A DNA stretch of 64,000 nucleotides from assembly GCF_032854445.1 (NCBI RefSeq), contig NC_088306.1, positions 22,045,764-22,109,763 of the forward strand, in the 5' to 3' direction. The position numbers and the translations under genes were made by a program. Source of the DNA: Liolophura sinensis. Lineage: Eukaryota; Mollusca; Polyplacophora; Chitonida; Chitonidae. Numbering within the stretch: position 1 is the first letter of the stretch; each line of letters begins with the position of its first letter. The notes beneath the pieces are model-generated. The model saw nothing but the letters and a program-made list of their open reading frames with translations. It made no database searches and had not been told where the DNA came from. Below, in pieces: positions 12,801 to 23,190 of the stretch.

Positions 12801-15800
12801 CGTTTTACATCGCGTGCACATGTCAAGATGTTAGCTGGATTAATACCACTAAATTGTCCACGAGGTGATGCAAACGGAATATTGATTGGTGTTCCGTATA
12901 TAAAAAAATAATAAATGATAATTAAAAACCAAAAACCTGAACTATCAACTCACTATTTTTCACACCTTTCAGGTCATACTTGTTCATAACATTTATTACT
13001 CTAGATCGTCTATATGTGCATAAGTTATGTTGTATGTCATATGGTTTGAGAACGGTATTAGAAGCTATACCGAAACGTTACCAGCTAATAAACACAGGAG
13101 TTGTTATCCATAAGAAAGAAACCTGTCTGTTCACCTAATTAAATCAATAAATGAGCCATAGGCTGTCTGGTTCTATTGGCCAGTTCTAATCCGCATATCA
13201 GTGAAAAGCATTGTCTTGAAAAGAACGATGAGACCTATGTGATATTTTAAGGTAAGCATAGTTTTGCTTCGTAAGCTGCTTGTTGGTTTTTGGATAGGCA
13301 AATGTCAAACCAAGCAAAGAAGACGGGGAGGCCAACTTGACATGCAGTGTAAGATGTGATTAGTGCATGAAGTTTTGCAAAGGGTTAGCGAAACAGATTT
13401 AATCATATCTTTAATCAAATTTTGTGTCTTAATATAACAGAAATGTATTGAACGTGTAGTTTATATTAGAATTTAAAACTGACGAGATTGTTACATATTA
13501 CATGTTACATATTACATAGAGTATGCGTTATTTTCATTTTTATCCAGGGGGCAGACAAGTAAACATTTTAATTAATTTAATCTGCTGACGGACATATATT
13601 GTGAAATTGCCGCTAACTGAATTGATGCCAGATAATTTACACGTCAAGCTTTGCGCTATGGCAACGCGGACAAGGTCTACTGAAATGACTTCCCTTTAAC
13701 TGATTCCAGGGTACTTAATTGAAAAATTACGGATGTATACCCGTAGCGTGCATGTTTGGGGAATTCTGTTAGTCTTTTTAATGGATTATTTGGCTTAAAG
13801 CAAAAAGCTCTGTTGCTTTTGATTTATTTATTTATTTGATTGATGTTTTACGCCATACTCAAGAATATTTCACTTATACGACGGCGGCCAGCATTTTGGT
13901 GGATGGAAACCGGGCACAGCCCGGGGGAAACCCACGACCATTCGCAGGTTGATGGCAGACCTTCCCACTTAGGGCCGGAGAGGAAGCCAGCATGAGCTGG
14001 ACTTGAACTCACAGCGACCGCATGGGTGAGAGACTGCTGGGTCATTACGCTGCGCTAGCGCGCTAACCAACTGAGCCAAAGAGGCCCCCTTGTTTCTTTT
14101 GATTACCGCGGTGCAACATATTAATACCTCCGGAGGAACTTGACGTTGGATTATTTTAAAAGATAAACATCTCAGCAGCGAATGACGACTGTGCGCTGAT
14201 TGGCACATGATCTCGCGTAATCCACGAACCTATGCGTCGAACCTATGCGTCATTCTTATACCAGCCGTCAACTAAAACGGAGGCTCCAGATTAATAATCG
14301 CACGGTTAATTCCCTACTTCCTGTTTAAAACAAACCACCAAAGAAAGGATGTAAAGTAGGAAATTAGGACGGAATAATGCAGGGAGAAGAGATCAAGTTT
14401 GATTGCAAGTTTTCATGTACAGGTGTGCAACGTGGCAATCAAATTCATCATGATGAATATACAGCCCCTATCCCCGCATTAAGCGGATAGACACAATCAT
14501 GAAGCAGAGTACCGGGACGCTCTGTCCATACTAACTTTCAAGAAATACCTCAGTTATGATTTTATTTTTACTTTTCATACATGTAATGCTACGACAGAAG
14601 CAACGTCTGCGCCTCCAAGCACCATGGCTTCAGCAGAATTGGGTGAAAAAAACCCCACAGGTGTCAGCAGCTATTTATTAGACATTAAACGTACCGTAAC
14701 TTATGTGGAAAAGTTTAGTTAACTGAGCTTGCTTCCCCAAGGCTTTTATCACCAATTTATTTTTTACCCAGTCGTAAATAAATAGACTAGTAATGTTCTA
14801 GGAGTAGGAGTAGGGTTGCAAGAATTACAGCGAAACTATATCCCACAATAATGAAAAAAAAAACTCTGAAAAGTATTTTCAAATCAATCCTTATTATTTT
14901 GTGGGGGTGGGCGGGAGGGCAATTTTTAATATTATTTGTTTAGAGACAGAATATAAAACAATGTAATGGGCTATTCCATTATGGACTTTGGGGCCTTAAG
15001 CGTTGTCAGTGGAGGGGTAGACAATGCACTATAATAATCGTCACAAAAATATTTCAAAAGGGAAAAAAACAAGTATTGGATACAGTTTCCAGTCACGCCC
15101 ACATATTTGGGGTATTGGCCGCTGTCGTATAAGTGAAATATTCTTGAGTATACGGCGTAAAACACTACATAAATAAATAAACAAATAAATAAATAAATAA
15201 ATAAATTATGAGATATTGTACTCAACACTCTCCTTGGAATATGAGATAGTCCGCACAGGCAAACAGGAAATGGTGGTTGCATGGCATGCTGCAGTTTTCA
15301 CTGCATATTTAATGATAAACATATTCTCGACAGCCAACGCTTACATAAAAGTAAACACATAGATAAGAATAACTATGGTGCCATCCATCTCGACAGCTAT
15401 CAGTCAAGCAAAAATTTTGTTTTGTCTCTGGTGTCCATCTTAGCTCTTATTTTGTATAAGAGACTTTCGGGATCTAAGGTATTTTCTTCGACGGTGAATA
15501 GTATTTTTTTTCCGCAGTCATTAACCCATGACTGGGGGTGGTATCGGTATTCTTGAGGCAGGGTGAATCCATGCCGCCAAATTGCTGCCGCCACTGAGGT
15601 ATCATGTCAAAGACACTGGGCATGACACCCAGTCACATTATACTGACACAGGGTCAACCAGTTATGTTTCCTTGCTCTAACCTCTCAGTGCTGAGTGCCA
15701 AGCGAAGAGCAGTAAGTACCATTTTTTAAAAGTCTTTGGTTTGACCCGATCCGGGTTTGATCCCGGATCTTGGTACTGACGACAACGTGGTGTATATTCA

Positions 15801-18800
15801 TCGTCGTTATTATGGCAGTGTGTACATGTTTTTATGGAACTGGTATTTAACGTAGGTCAGAAGCAAAATGTGTGTTACAATTGTTGTCTTTTTCACGCGC
15901 ACAATCATAGCACATTTTCTGAAAAACAAGAAAAACTGAACGGTGTTTGATCAAAAACTGGGACGCATGCGTATTTCAAAAATGCACCCGTCCTTGTACA
16001 TAAAGAAGAAAGCCTCAGCATAAACTACAGCACAAGAGTTTTACTGAGCACAAGTAAGAGTGTAGGGAAGTACAGCACAGAGGGTAAAGCCAGAGCAGCG
16101 ACGACAGTATAATAGACGTACAGAATAGAGGGTAAAGCCATAGCAGCGACGACAGTATAATAGAAGGTACAGTACAGAGGGTAAAACCAGAGCAGCGACG
16201 ACAGTATAATAGACGTACAGCACAGAGAGCAAAACAAGAGTAGCGACGACAGTATAATAGACGTACAGCACAGAGGGTAAAGCCATAGCAGCGACGACAG
16301 TATAATAGACGTACAGCATAGAGGGTAAAGCCATAGCAGCGACGACAGTATAATAGAAGGTACAGTACAGAGGGTAAAACCAGAGCAGCGACGACAAGTA
16401 TAATAGACGTACAGCACAGAGAGCAAAACGAGAGTAGCGACAGCAGTGTGATAGTTGGTAAATTCTCACACGTAATCGGTGAAATACATCTTATATGTAC
16501 ATATGCGTGGGCATGTTCGTGAGCATGGCGTAAAATACCCATCAAATAAATAAATAAATATGCGTGAGGGTTGTGTTACAGTGAGTGTAGGTGGAGGAGA
16601 ATTATTGTACATTCGGATCAGCAGTGAACGAGTAGAATACAGGAGCTGAAGGTGTTACATACATTCTATGTACAGTATGGAGCATAACAAGTGTATGGAT
16701 AAAGATCCGGTCCTTATTCGGCATTATTAGAAACACACGAAAACCATAAAAACAACATTACTCATGAAGTACCAATATGAATCAAAGGCTTAATCAATTA
16801 CATAGATGTATGTTTACTGATTAGTTAAAGATAAAAAAACAATAAATGGTTAAATATAGTCTCCTATTTGATGAATTTCACCTAACGGAAAAAAAAACAC
16901 TGACAGTTATCTGATTGATTGTATTGCAATGTCTCAATTGCTTATTACTTTTTTTTAGCAGTTGTAGGTAAAAAAGAAACTAAAAAACAAAAAATGCGAG
17001 ATCTTACGGATTTGCATCAAGATAGGATCCGGTTTGGTGCAAGTTTTTTTTAACTGTTCTTCAATCTGTATCAAAGCAAGTAGTATTGATTTATCAATTT
17101 TCAATTGGTAACAGTTTGTTATCCGAAGTGTTTGAAAATCTTCACTTTGCTAAAAGTTTCAGACATGTCAGTGTTTGTCATGAATCGTTAAGCATAGGAT
17201 CAGGTGTTCGTCACAGTCCAAATTGTCCCTTTCCACAAGCGCTTCCTGTGTTTTAATTTTCCTCTTTGTTTTTAGAACAGGATTTTGAATCATTTCTTAC
17301 TAATTTCGGTCTAAAATGCCTCCTAGCATTCATTCATGCCATAATATAATTGTCTACGACTTACGTATGACGTTAGCCTTTTACTATCTGGTATGAATTC
17401 CTTGTCATAAGAGATCAATGCAGTTGTTTAATGATTTCTCTTGTTGAGGAAATCATATAAATGTTGAGGAAAGATGTTCTAGTGAATGAACATAAAAAGC
17501 TTTAGTCGGAGAAAAAGGCCTTGATTATGTTGTCCTATTTTGCAACGTGTCACTTTTGTGTTACGAAACATTTGGCAGCCTAGCTTTCATCATCTATCAC
17601 GTGATTCTTTTCAACTACAGTTTTTTTTATTTAATTTCAATAAATTAGTGTTATGACATGAAATGGAACTGAGGCTACCATACCTTCAGGGTAGTGAACA
17701 ATTTGCGTAGGCTAAGTGATCCTTTTTGCGAAAGTTTGCCCGTGGCGGAAAGAACTGTCTGTGCCAGTGATATGCTAATGAACCGATGGGAGTTGTCGCT
17801 CGATTGACCTTAGTAAGCCCGAGGACAGCCCTATATCCAAAACATATCTTGAGAATGGAGGTGAACAGGCGACCCTTTGACATTCACCCCAAGTGAAGGT
17901 TGAGACCCTTCACCTTAGGTAAGGTGCATGGATCTTCTGACGTCACGAAACTGCATTTTATGTGTCTTATGTCTGAAGTCTTCATTTCCTCCGTTTGATG
18001 ATATTGTTTCTTGTTGTATTCGGAAAAGATAAAGTAGTAGGCAATTTGATGTGAGGTATTTCCTCGTGAAAAACTGGAACATTGCAAAATTGACAACGTG
18101 GATTTTCTATACCCATTGTGTACAGGTGTTGTGTTTCCGTGACTTAGACTTTCTGCTTGCTGTAAATCACTGATTTCCTGGCCATCATCTCGGTATCTAG
18201 GTCATTGTTTTTTTTTTTTTTGGTGCTATGTTGTCTTGTATAAGGAAATCTCCTTATCTTTATGCAGTCTTTATGCAGTGTACTAAACCCGGAATTAAAT
18301 CGATTGTGAAACTAGAAAGCTGCTGTTGAAGTTGAATAAACAACATTCCATGCAAATAAATATAAAGGTAATAATAACCCGCCAATTCTTGCCTTGAGAT
18401 GTCTTGGCGCGCTCGCCTAGTATTGTCACCGTCGAACACTCTTCACAGTTCAACATATTTAAACATTTTCGAGACAAATTGTGTCCTAACTCATCTTCAT
18501 CTAGAAGTCGTTTATGTATGCACTATTAAAGCATATTATGAAAGAACAGTTAGTATATATAGCCCTATCTGGGGTAAGCTCACAAGGTGTGTTAGCAATG
18601 GCCAGTATTCACGGTGTCGTGTACTTTCACCCGCAATAGTGAAGTCTTGCATGTGTAATAATCTTCTAACATGTAGAAGATAGTTATCTTTAAATAGTGT
18701 CTATAGTCGTGGAACTAACGAAACTCTGCAAATACTACATACAAACAGGTAAATTTTTTAAGACAAATGACTTTTTACTAACAAGATAACTCCATGTTAT

Positions 18801-21800
18801 CAGACAACCACTCTGGGTGGGTCAGCCTATGGCCTCCAAGTCATACTTTACATGATATTTGCTCGCTTTCCTACCAAACACTCAGGTTTTTTTCACTCCT
18901 TGAATACATCCACGGGCATTGGCGTTGCGGAACTGTTGATTATTCACAAGTTTGCTTAACCTATTTCCTTGTATTATGAGCATTTGATAGGATTGGACAA
19001 ATTTCTATGTGGCCCAGCCGTCTAGACTGCAACTGTACAGAGTGCTGCATGTTCACTGGTTCAGTTAGCAAGCCAGTGCGGCGTAATGACCCAAGAGCCT
19101 CTCACCAATGCGGCCGCTGTGAGTTCAAGCCCAGCTCATGCTGACTTTCTCTCGGCCGTACGTGGGAAAGGTCTTCCATCAACCTGCGGATGGTCGTGGG
19201 TTTCCCCCGGGCTGTGCCCGGTTTCCACCCACCATAATGCTGGCCACCGTCGTTTAAGTGAAATATTCTTGAGTACGGCGTAAAACACTAATAAAATAAA
19301 TAAATTGAGTTGAGGTTTTGGGCTGTTTTGCGGTCTCTGGCAAGTTTTTTTCTGAGGCGAGACAGGTTTTCTGTGGGGCCAGACAGATTTTCTCTTTGGT
19401 CAGATAAGTTTTCACTGAGGTCATTTAGGTTTACTTTTAGACAGGTTTTTCTCAACACATATACCTGAGCTCCTATACCTGAGCTTTCAGATACCTGAAA
19501 TCTAACTAAACATTGTTGTCTTACAGTGTAGCTTTCAACTTGTGTGCTATCTTGCAGATCGAGCGCATGAGAGGGGGTGATTTAGAGGGTGAGGAGGGGA
19601 GGGGGCAAGAGTACTCCGTAATAATGAAAATGATGCGTAGATTGCTTCTCCGCCAACTACATTCTCAAATCATCGGGAAAAAGTTTTATATAGACAGGGC
19701 ACATCAGGAGAATCCTAACAGAAAACATGTTCAGTTGTCAACTGCATGACAGCGCACGAAGTACGAAATACGAACATTATAGTTTTACTAGATGCAATGT
19801 GTCCTGCATTCCTCGTTGCCCTCATGGTAAATAGAGAACAGAATACCACGTCCCCCTTTACAAGAAAAAATACTCCCTGTAAGGTGCGTTACAATATACT
19901 CATTTGAGTAAACGAGCCAAGAAGTCAGTCATGTGGACAGAAAAAAGATACAGAAATAGACATGTTCGCGGACGAGTAATCTCTTTCTTTCTGTCTCTTT
20001 TTATTTGGGAATTTATGGTTTTTGTATGCAGCTAGGTTATGTCTGCTCCTGACTGCATAAAACCAACACAAAAGCATGGCTTTATTCCATCCAGATTGTG
20101 TACTTTTCTTCTTTGTTATTTATCAGCTTGTAAAAAAGTAGGTTACGGAGCCATGTCTGAAAAACGTGACCAACAGAAAAAAATATTTATTTATCAAACT
20201 TTATGGGTAAGCCTCGGGTTAAAGAAAGATAACGCTGCGTATGGCCGTTTAGTTAATTACATTTTTTAACCCTTCTCGGTGCCATGGGTTTGTTGAAACA
20301 TTTGACTGATTGTAAGAACCCTTAATTAAGTTGTACAGGAAGAATGGCAATGTTTGAACAATGGCAGTTTTTGAACAATGGCAATGTTTGAACAATAGCA
20401 ATGTTTGAACAATTTCTACTGATACCAGTAAGCGTACACATAGAACAGAACAATATGTGCGAACAGTTGCTACTTAAACAAACTGTTTGGGAAATTGTCA
20501 CTGTGAACAACATGCGCAAAAACTTATCCCCTGAAACAATACGTGACATGACATGTTGTCACTCAGAAAAAGACGTTTTTCTCAAGAGCTCGTTCTGAGA
20601 ACGATAAATTGTTGTTTTGAAGGCAATATTTTGAAAAAGTGGAAACAGTAAGAACAATTTCCTCGAAAAGTTGCCATGTAGAACAAGGTGTGAAAAAAAC
20701 ATAATGTTGAAATATGTTTTTGTTGTGTTCAGTGTATATAACAATGTGTCACCGACAGAAAAACTCACACGTAATACGAGGAAAGCTTCAATTTGTGGTA
20801 CGGTGTATCTTAAGTATCCCATGTATGACAAATGCATGCTTGGTCCAATGTAGGCAATAAATTACATGTGACCAGTGAGAAGTAAACTGCCTGAAACAGT
20901 AATACGTGGCAATTTTCTTCAAACTACAACGTTAGAGATACATTTTTATTGACTGACCTCTCTGCACGATAGACACAACAGCGATACGGTTAGCAGCTAC
21001 CTCGTGCCTAGCACCACGCATCAGCAGATTTTTAATTGCCCAGCACCCGTCACGGTGTCTGATTTGACTAAAAAATCTGTAGTCAAAACGCTGCTCTCGA
21101 AATACTGCTATATATGATGTTTGTGCTTTGTTAGTTATTCATTTAGCTCCTCTATCTGTATACCCACGACTAATTTCCGTATTCAAGATAATAGACTGTT
21201 AAATTAGAACTGTCAATAATGTGCAATATCGGGGACACGCGGGGTGGGGGCTGTGGGAGGGGAACCTATTAGATAACACACAGATAAACAGAGACAATCA
21301 GTGACTGACTGAATTATTGACTCAATGACAAAATGATTATGTTATTAAATCGTCGACTTATGTATAGTTGATTGAATTAGCACCATCGATGTTATGGAGA
21401 AGTTTTTAGTGGTTGGATCACTGACAAAGTTTAAGAGGCTGAAATATGAAACCGGAGCATGCAGCGATGACACTGTTATAGTGAGCAAAAGGTCACAATT
21501 AACAGGTGTATCCCAATTTATGCGTTGAGTTATGCGTGGTGGCTCCACAAAACCTAAACGGGCTGAATGCTGTTATCTTGTAAGTCACTTTAAAAAAATT
21601 TTAATTTTAAAACACTTATTGGGTTGGAGATTAAAAAGTGGACAAAATGACATAAAAGGGCGAATAAGATTAAAACTACTGAGAAGTAAACAAGACAAGT
21701 TGAAAACGGTGTTGTGGTGTTGTTGAAGTGACTATAATGAAATAAAAGAGTTCATACTATCTTGGAAACTTCTGTTTTTACAACAGACTGTGCCAACAAC

Positions 21801-21987
21801 ACAACGCGTTTAACACAGTTGTGTCAACCAATAACGTATAGCATTCCTAAGACAACTATTAAAATGTAAATATGCTAGCATTTAAATAAAATCAAAATGT
21901 TGAGATAAAATTGTACATACTTATAGGTTGCCCCAGCGTCTCGCCCAGCACGTACAGAATCGAAAGTATTAGCATAAGCTTAGCCAT
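1106..21987 (-). CDS. LDL-receptor-like (YWTD beta-propeller) gene, 5' part, spliced, 3' end beyond window
   Basis: Proposed gene model with coding segments 21987-21921, 2527-2095 and 1358-1106, read on the minus strand and continuing past base 1. Phases match: the first exon leaves one base, the second starts with two bases, completes codons and leaves two, the third starts with one and ends in phase 0. The product would be a secreted or type I membrane protein whose signal peptide is followed at once by a YWTD (LDL-receptor class B) propeller, the order seen in LRP5/6-like receptors. Visible blades carry FSDL, YWVD, YWTD and FWVD motifs. No EGF-like or class A modules lie in the window, so the subfamily stays open. 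The propeller exons are firm. The link across the 19.4-kb intron is an inference from phase and protein order, and further small exons in that intron cannot be excluded. Confidence 0.6.
1412..1475 (-). mobile_element. SINE-A 3' fragment, reverse
   Basis: A short tail-side fragment: GTATTGGTGTTCTACGTCGC then ACTCAAGAATATTTTACCC. It sits just upstream of the 1358 acceptor. Confidence 0.55.
1665..1932 (+). mobile_element. SINE-A copy, forward
   Basis: Degenerate head with AACTCAAGTCCACC (box B-like), then GGGCCGTACGTGG, GTTTCCCCCGGGC, GGTTTCCTCCCACCATAA, AAATGAAATATTCTTGA and the AATAAAATAAATAAAT tail. Confidence 0.8.
2095..2527 (-). CDS. YWTD propeller exon (second in model)
   Basis: The exon has 433 bases, between a TTATTTTCAG acceptor and an ATGGG|GTAGGT donor. 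It encodes about 144 residues, several propeller blades: a divergent first blade ([12 protein letters not shown]), then [15 protein letters not shown], then [14 protein letters not shown], ending with the RGIVVDP motif that precedes the next YWTD. Its GC content is visibly higher than the flanks and codon use looks coding. It starts in phase 1, so the upstream exon must end with one spare base, as the signal-peptide exon at 21921 does. Confidence 0.88.
2848..2965 (+). mobile_element. Dispersed repeat family E fragment
   Basis: GAGCAGCGACGACAGTGTGA, GACAAATTGTCACGCGTGTG and AAATACGACCT match segments at 24060-24175 (with a shared GGGTTTTMTTMTAACTGYTCATG extension), 16434-16495 and, inverted, 28480-28590. 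Confidence 0.6.
3838..4085 (-). mobile_element. Dispersed repeat family B copy
   Basis: Shares the GGGGGAAACCGAAATGCTCA and TAAACCAACGACTTTTGGTA block with the copies at 650, 32500 and 51290, followed by the TTTCCACGTGTGAC segment. Confidence 0.5.
4088..4455 (+). mobile_element. SINE-C, tRNA-derived, full-length-like
   Basis: The head reads CGATAGCACAACTGGTAGAG (box A-like), then GATCCTGGGACAATCCTGGG (box B-like). The distal end has GTCGTCATACGACTGAAAAA and AAGTACAACGTTAAAACC, then ACTCACACACTCACTC. The same tail occurs at 39940-40000 and appears to underlie the 64-bp array at 29.8-31.4 kb. Confidence 0.65.
5329..5650 (+). repeat. 43-bp tandem repeat, about 6-7 copies
   Basis: The motif AACAGTTCAAAGTGGGAGCA recurs at about 5361, 5404, 5447, 5490, 5533 and 5576, with degenerate copies at both ends. 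Confidence 0.9.
7412..7492 (+). mobile_element. SINE-A 3' fragment, forward
   Basis: CTCACCATAATGCCATCTTA, TAAGTGAAATATTCTTGAGT, AAAACACCAATCAGACAAAT and the AAATAAAT tail. The head is missing. Confidence 0.75.
8620..8662 (+). mobile_element. SINE-A internal fragment
   Basis: ACCAGCAGTCTGTGGATGGT then CGTGGGTTGCCCCTGG matches the middle of the SINE. Both ends are missing. Confidence 0.5.
8705..8790. mobile_element. Possible DNA-transposon end
   Basis: GGCAAATTTCCACTGCACGC is followed by CGCGACGCACGCTGTACGAC with repeated ACGACGCA strings. The GC- and CpG-rich, internally repetitive block in AT-rich surroundings resembles the subterminal region of a DNA transposon. No matching second end was found. 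Confidence 0.25.
9746..9829. repeat. (TA)n microsatellite
   Basis: About 80 bases of nearly perfect TA repeat. A spurious 95-codon frame with a run of Tyr-Ile runs through it. Confidence 0.97.
10298..10815 (+). repeat. 250-bp tandem duplication built from GTAACTGT.TCAGACGT units
   Basis: The segment starting CGTAAATGTCGCGGATGT at 10298 recurs at 10548 with few changes. Inside each copy, shorter CAGACGTGTAACTGTTTC-like units of about 20 bp repeat irregularly. Confidence 0.85.
10830..13800. other. Intronic stretch without recognised features
   Basis: AT-rich. No exon, SINE or tandem array is evident. The open frames of about 60-100 codons have no recognisable homology. Confidence 0.35.
13820..14095 (-). 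mobile_element. SINE-A, near full length, reverse
   Basis: Complete from the TTATTTATTTATTTGATTGA tail to the tRNA-like head. On the minus strand the head has CTCAGTTGGTTAGCGCGC (box A region) and GAGTTCAAGTCCAGCTC (box B). Confidence 0.93.
14903..14919 (+). other. G-quadruplex-forming motif
   Basis: GGGGGTGGGCGGGAGGG: four G-runs separated by single bases, the tightest loop arrangement. It lies on the antisense strand of the YWTD gene's presumed first intron. Confidence 0.7.
15105..15207 (+). mobile_element. SINE-A 3' end with long AAAT tail
   Basis: GGCCGCTGTCGTATAAGTGA, AATATTCTTGAGTATACGGC, GTAAAACACT, then a run of AAAT repeats to about 15207. Confidence 0.85.
15565..15780 (+). mobile_element. 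Dispersed repeat family F copy
   Basis: CTGCCGCCACTGAGGTATCA, AAGACACTGGGCATGACACC and the GTCACATTATACTGACAC block, followed by GATCCGGGTTTGATCCCGG. A second copy of the first part lies at 32762-32840. Confidence 0.55.
16050..16500 (+). repeat. 49-bp tandem array (about 8 copies) inside a family E element
   Basis: AGCAGCGACGACAGTATAAT recurs every 48-49 bases from about 16094 to 16433. The last copy runs on into the normal family E sequence (GTGTGATAGTTGGTAAATTC to GTGAAATACATC). The three minus-strand open frames of 133-176 codons here are repeat translations rich in Cys, Arg and Leu and are unlikely to be genes. Confidence 0.9.
16516..16562 (+). mobile_element. SINE-type 3' tail
   Basis: GCATGGCGTAAAATACCCAT, then CAAATAAATAAATAAATA. 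It probably is the tail of the family E element that hosts the 49-bp array. Confidence 0.6.
16570..18980. other. Intronic stretch without recognised features
   Basis: AT-rich, several poly-T and poly-A runs, no exon or repeat family that I can identify. Confidence 0.35.
19010..19306 (+). mobile_element. SINE-A, near full length, forward
   Basis: Head with GTTAGCAAGCCAGTGCGGCG and GTGAGTTCAAGCCCAGCTC (box B), the central GTCGTGGGTTTCCCCCGGGC, and the tail ACGGCGTAAAACACTAATAA with AAATAAAT. Confidence 0.9.
20340..20418 (+). repeat. 17-bp tandem repeat, about 4-5 copies
   Basis: ATGGCAATGTTTGAACA is repeated with small changes. GAACAAT and GAACAG words continue loosely to about 20700. Confidence 0.8.
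21241..21262 (+). other. G-quadruplex-forming motif
   Basis: Four G-runs of 4, 5, 3 and 4 bases with loops of 1, 4 and 1 bases, about 0.66 kb inside the intron from the signal-peptide exon. Confidence 0.6.
21921..21987 (-). CDS. Signal-peptide first exon, probably of the YWTD gene
   Basis: The ATG at 21987 opens [19 protein letters not shown], a short basic start followed by a leucine-rich hydrophobic core, then QPI and a split codon before an ATAA|GTATGT donor. This looks like a classical secretory signal peptide. It lies directly downstream of a CpG-rich stretch that would serve as 5' UTR and promoter. The phase (one spare base) fits the acceptor at 2527, giving a Thr at the junction. It could instead be the first exon of another minus-strand gene whose later exons I failed to see, but no other candidate lies between. 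Confidence 0.5.
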
Positions 21988-22245
21988 CCTGACAGCGCTG
22001 TGATCGGAAGGGTAACTGGAGAGGATAGCTGTTTGCTGGCACACCGACCCAAGAGGATCTGCTCAACCGGAACGCGGCCTGAACGTCACGGCATGCAGCT
22101 CAGTCCCAGTGCGCTCGCTCACAGTGCACAGACAAACTGTCAACACCATAGTGCCGCGAGCAGACTTCGGTGTGCAGGCGGAGGAAAAACTACCGGTCAC
22201 CGAGGTGTGGGGACAGAGCCAGAAATGAATCCCAGAAATTAAGGT
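21988..22245 (-). promoter_or_regulatory. Candidate 5' UTR and CpG-rich promoter
   Basis: About 250 bases upstream of the signal-peptide ATG stand out from the AT-rich surroundings by many CpG dinucleotides, for example near 22070-22100, 22115 and 22185-22205. A TGACGT half-site (CRE-like) can be read on the minus strand near 22084. No TATA box is evident. The transcription start cannot be placed from sequence alone. Confidence 0.35.
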
Positions 22246-22751
22246 ACGGCATGTTGCAGAAATTGCAAGTCTTGCAAGAATTTTGTTCTTCAGTTTTTAT
22301 GCTGTAAATATGAAAATCGTTGCAGCCTTTGTAATTGGTTTAAAAAACAACTCAAAAGTTCAGGGATCCATACAATAGTGTGCTTACAAGTATGTTTAAG
22401 TGAGTCAGATTGATACGTTTTTCAGGCATTATTTATTTTGTTCTATGAGCATTGTATCAACTCTTACTTCGCATATCCAGGATGACGAGATTGGTGAAAG
22501 GAAACCCTACCCTCTCTTCGAACTATACGGGTAGGATTCCTATGTAGGACGCATAATTGAGAAGTCTTATACCGTGTTAAAGTAAAAATGTGCTTGTATC
22601 TAAAATGTCTCTGTAAGGGACGGAAACTGGAGCAATCGTAAGCAGACATACAGAACTATGATACGCCTTTAAGAGATCTATTCATTTCAAGATTTACAGA
22701 GCAAAGAATTTAGAGCGTTTCTCAGAAATGCTGTGTGTTATGGACATTCTT

Positions 22752-23190
22752 TCATTGCTTTCCGGCTAGATGAGAACCCAAGACAAAACTTTCCGGCTTT
22801 CCGGCTAGATGAGAACCCAAGACAGAACTTTCCGGCTTTCCGGCTTGAGGAGAACCCAAGACAGAACTTTCCGGCTTTCCGGCTTGAGGAGAACCCAAGA
22901 CAAAACTTTCCGGCTTTCCGGCTTGAGGAGAACCCAAGACAGAACTTTCCGGCTTTCCGGCTAGATGAGAACCCAAGACAGAACTTTCCGGCTTTCTGGC
23001 TTGAGGAGAACCCAAGACAAAACTTTCCGGCTTTCCGGCTTGATGAGAACCCAAGACAAAACTTGCCGGCTTTCCGGCTTGAGGAGAACCCAAGACAAAA
23101 CTTTCCGGCTTTCCGGCTAGATGAGAACCCAAGACAGAACTTTCCGGCTTTCCGGCTCGAGGAGAACCCAAGACAACAAAACGATTATTC
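22752..23190 (+). repeat. 39-bp tandem array, about 11 copies
   Basis: Unit TTCCGGCTTGAGGAGAACCC plus AAGACAGAAC and spacer TTTCCGGC. It encodes FRLEENPRQNFPA in one frame and is open on both strands because 39 is a multiple of three. Copies alternate between CTAGATGAG and CTTGAGGAG types. It lies about 0.5 kb upstream of the CpG-rich 5' end of the YWTD gene. The 161-codon frame has no flanking coding sequence and is doubtful as a gene. Confidence 0.95.

Noticed and set aside
16015-16545. Three minus-strand frames of 133-176 codons rich in Cys, Arg and Leu
   Set aside because: They arise from the 49-bp tandem array in overlapping frames; there is no start context or conserved domain.
22000-22242. 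80-codon plus-strand frame opposite the putative promoter
   Set aside because: It lies in the CpG-rich 5' region of the minus-strand signal-peptide exon. High GC alone explains the open frame.
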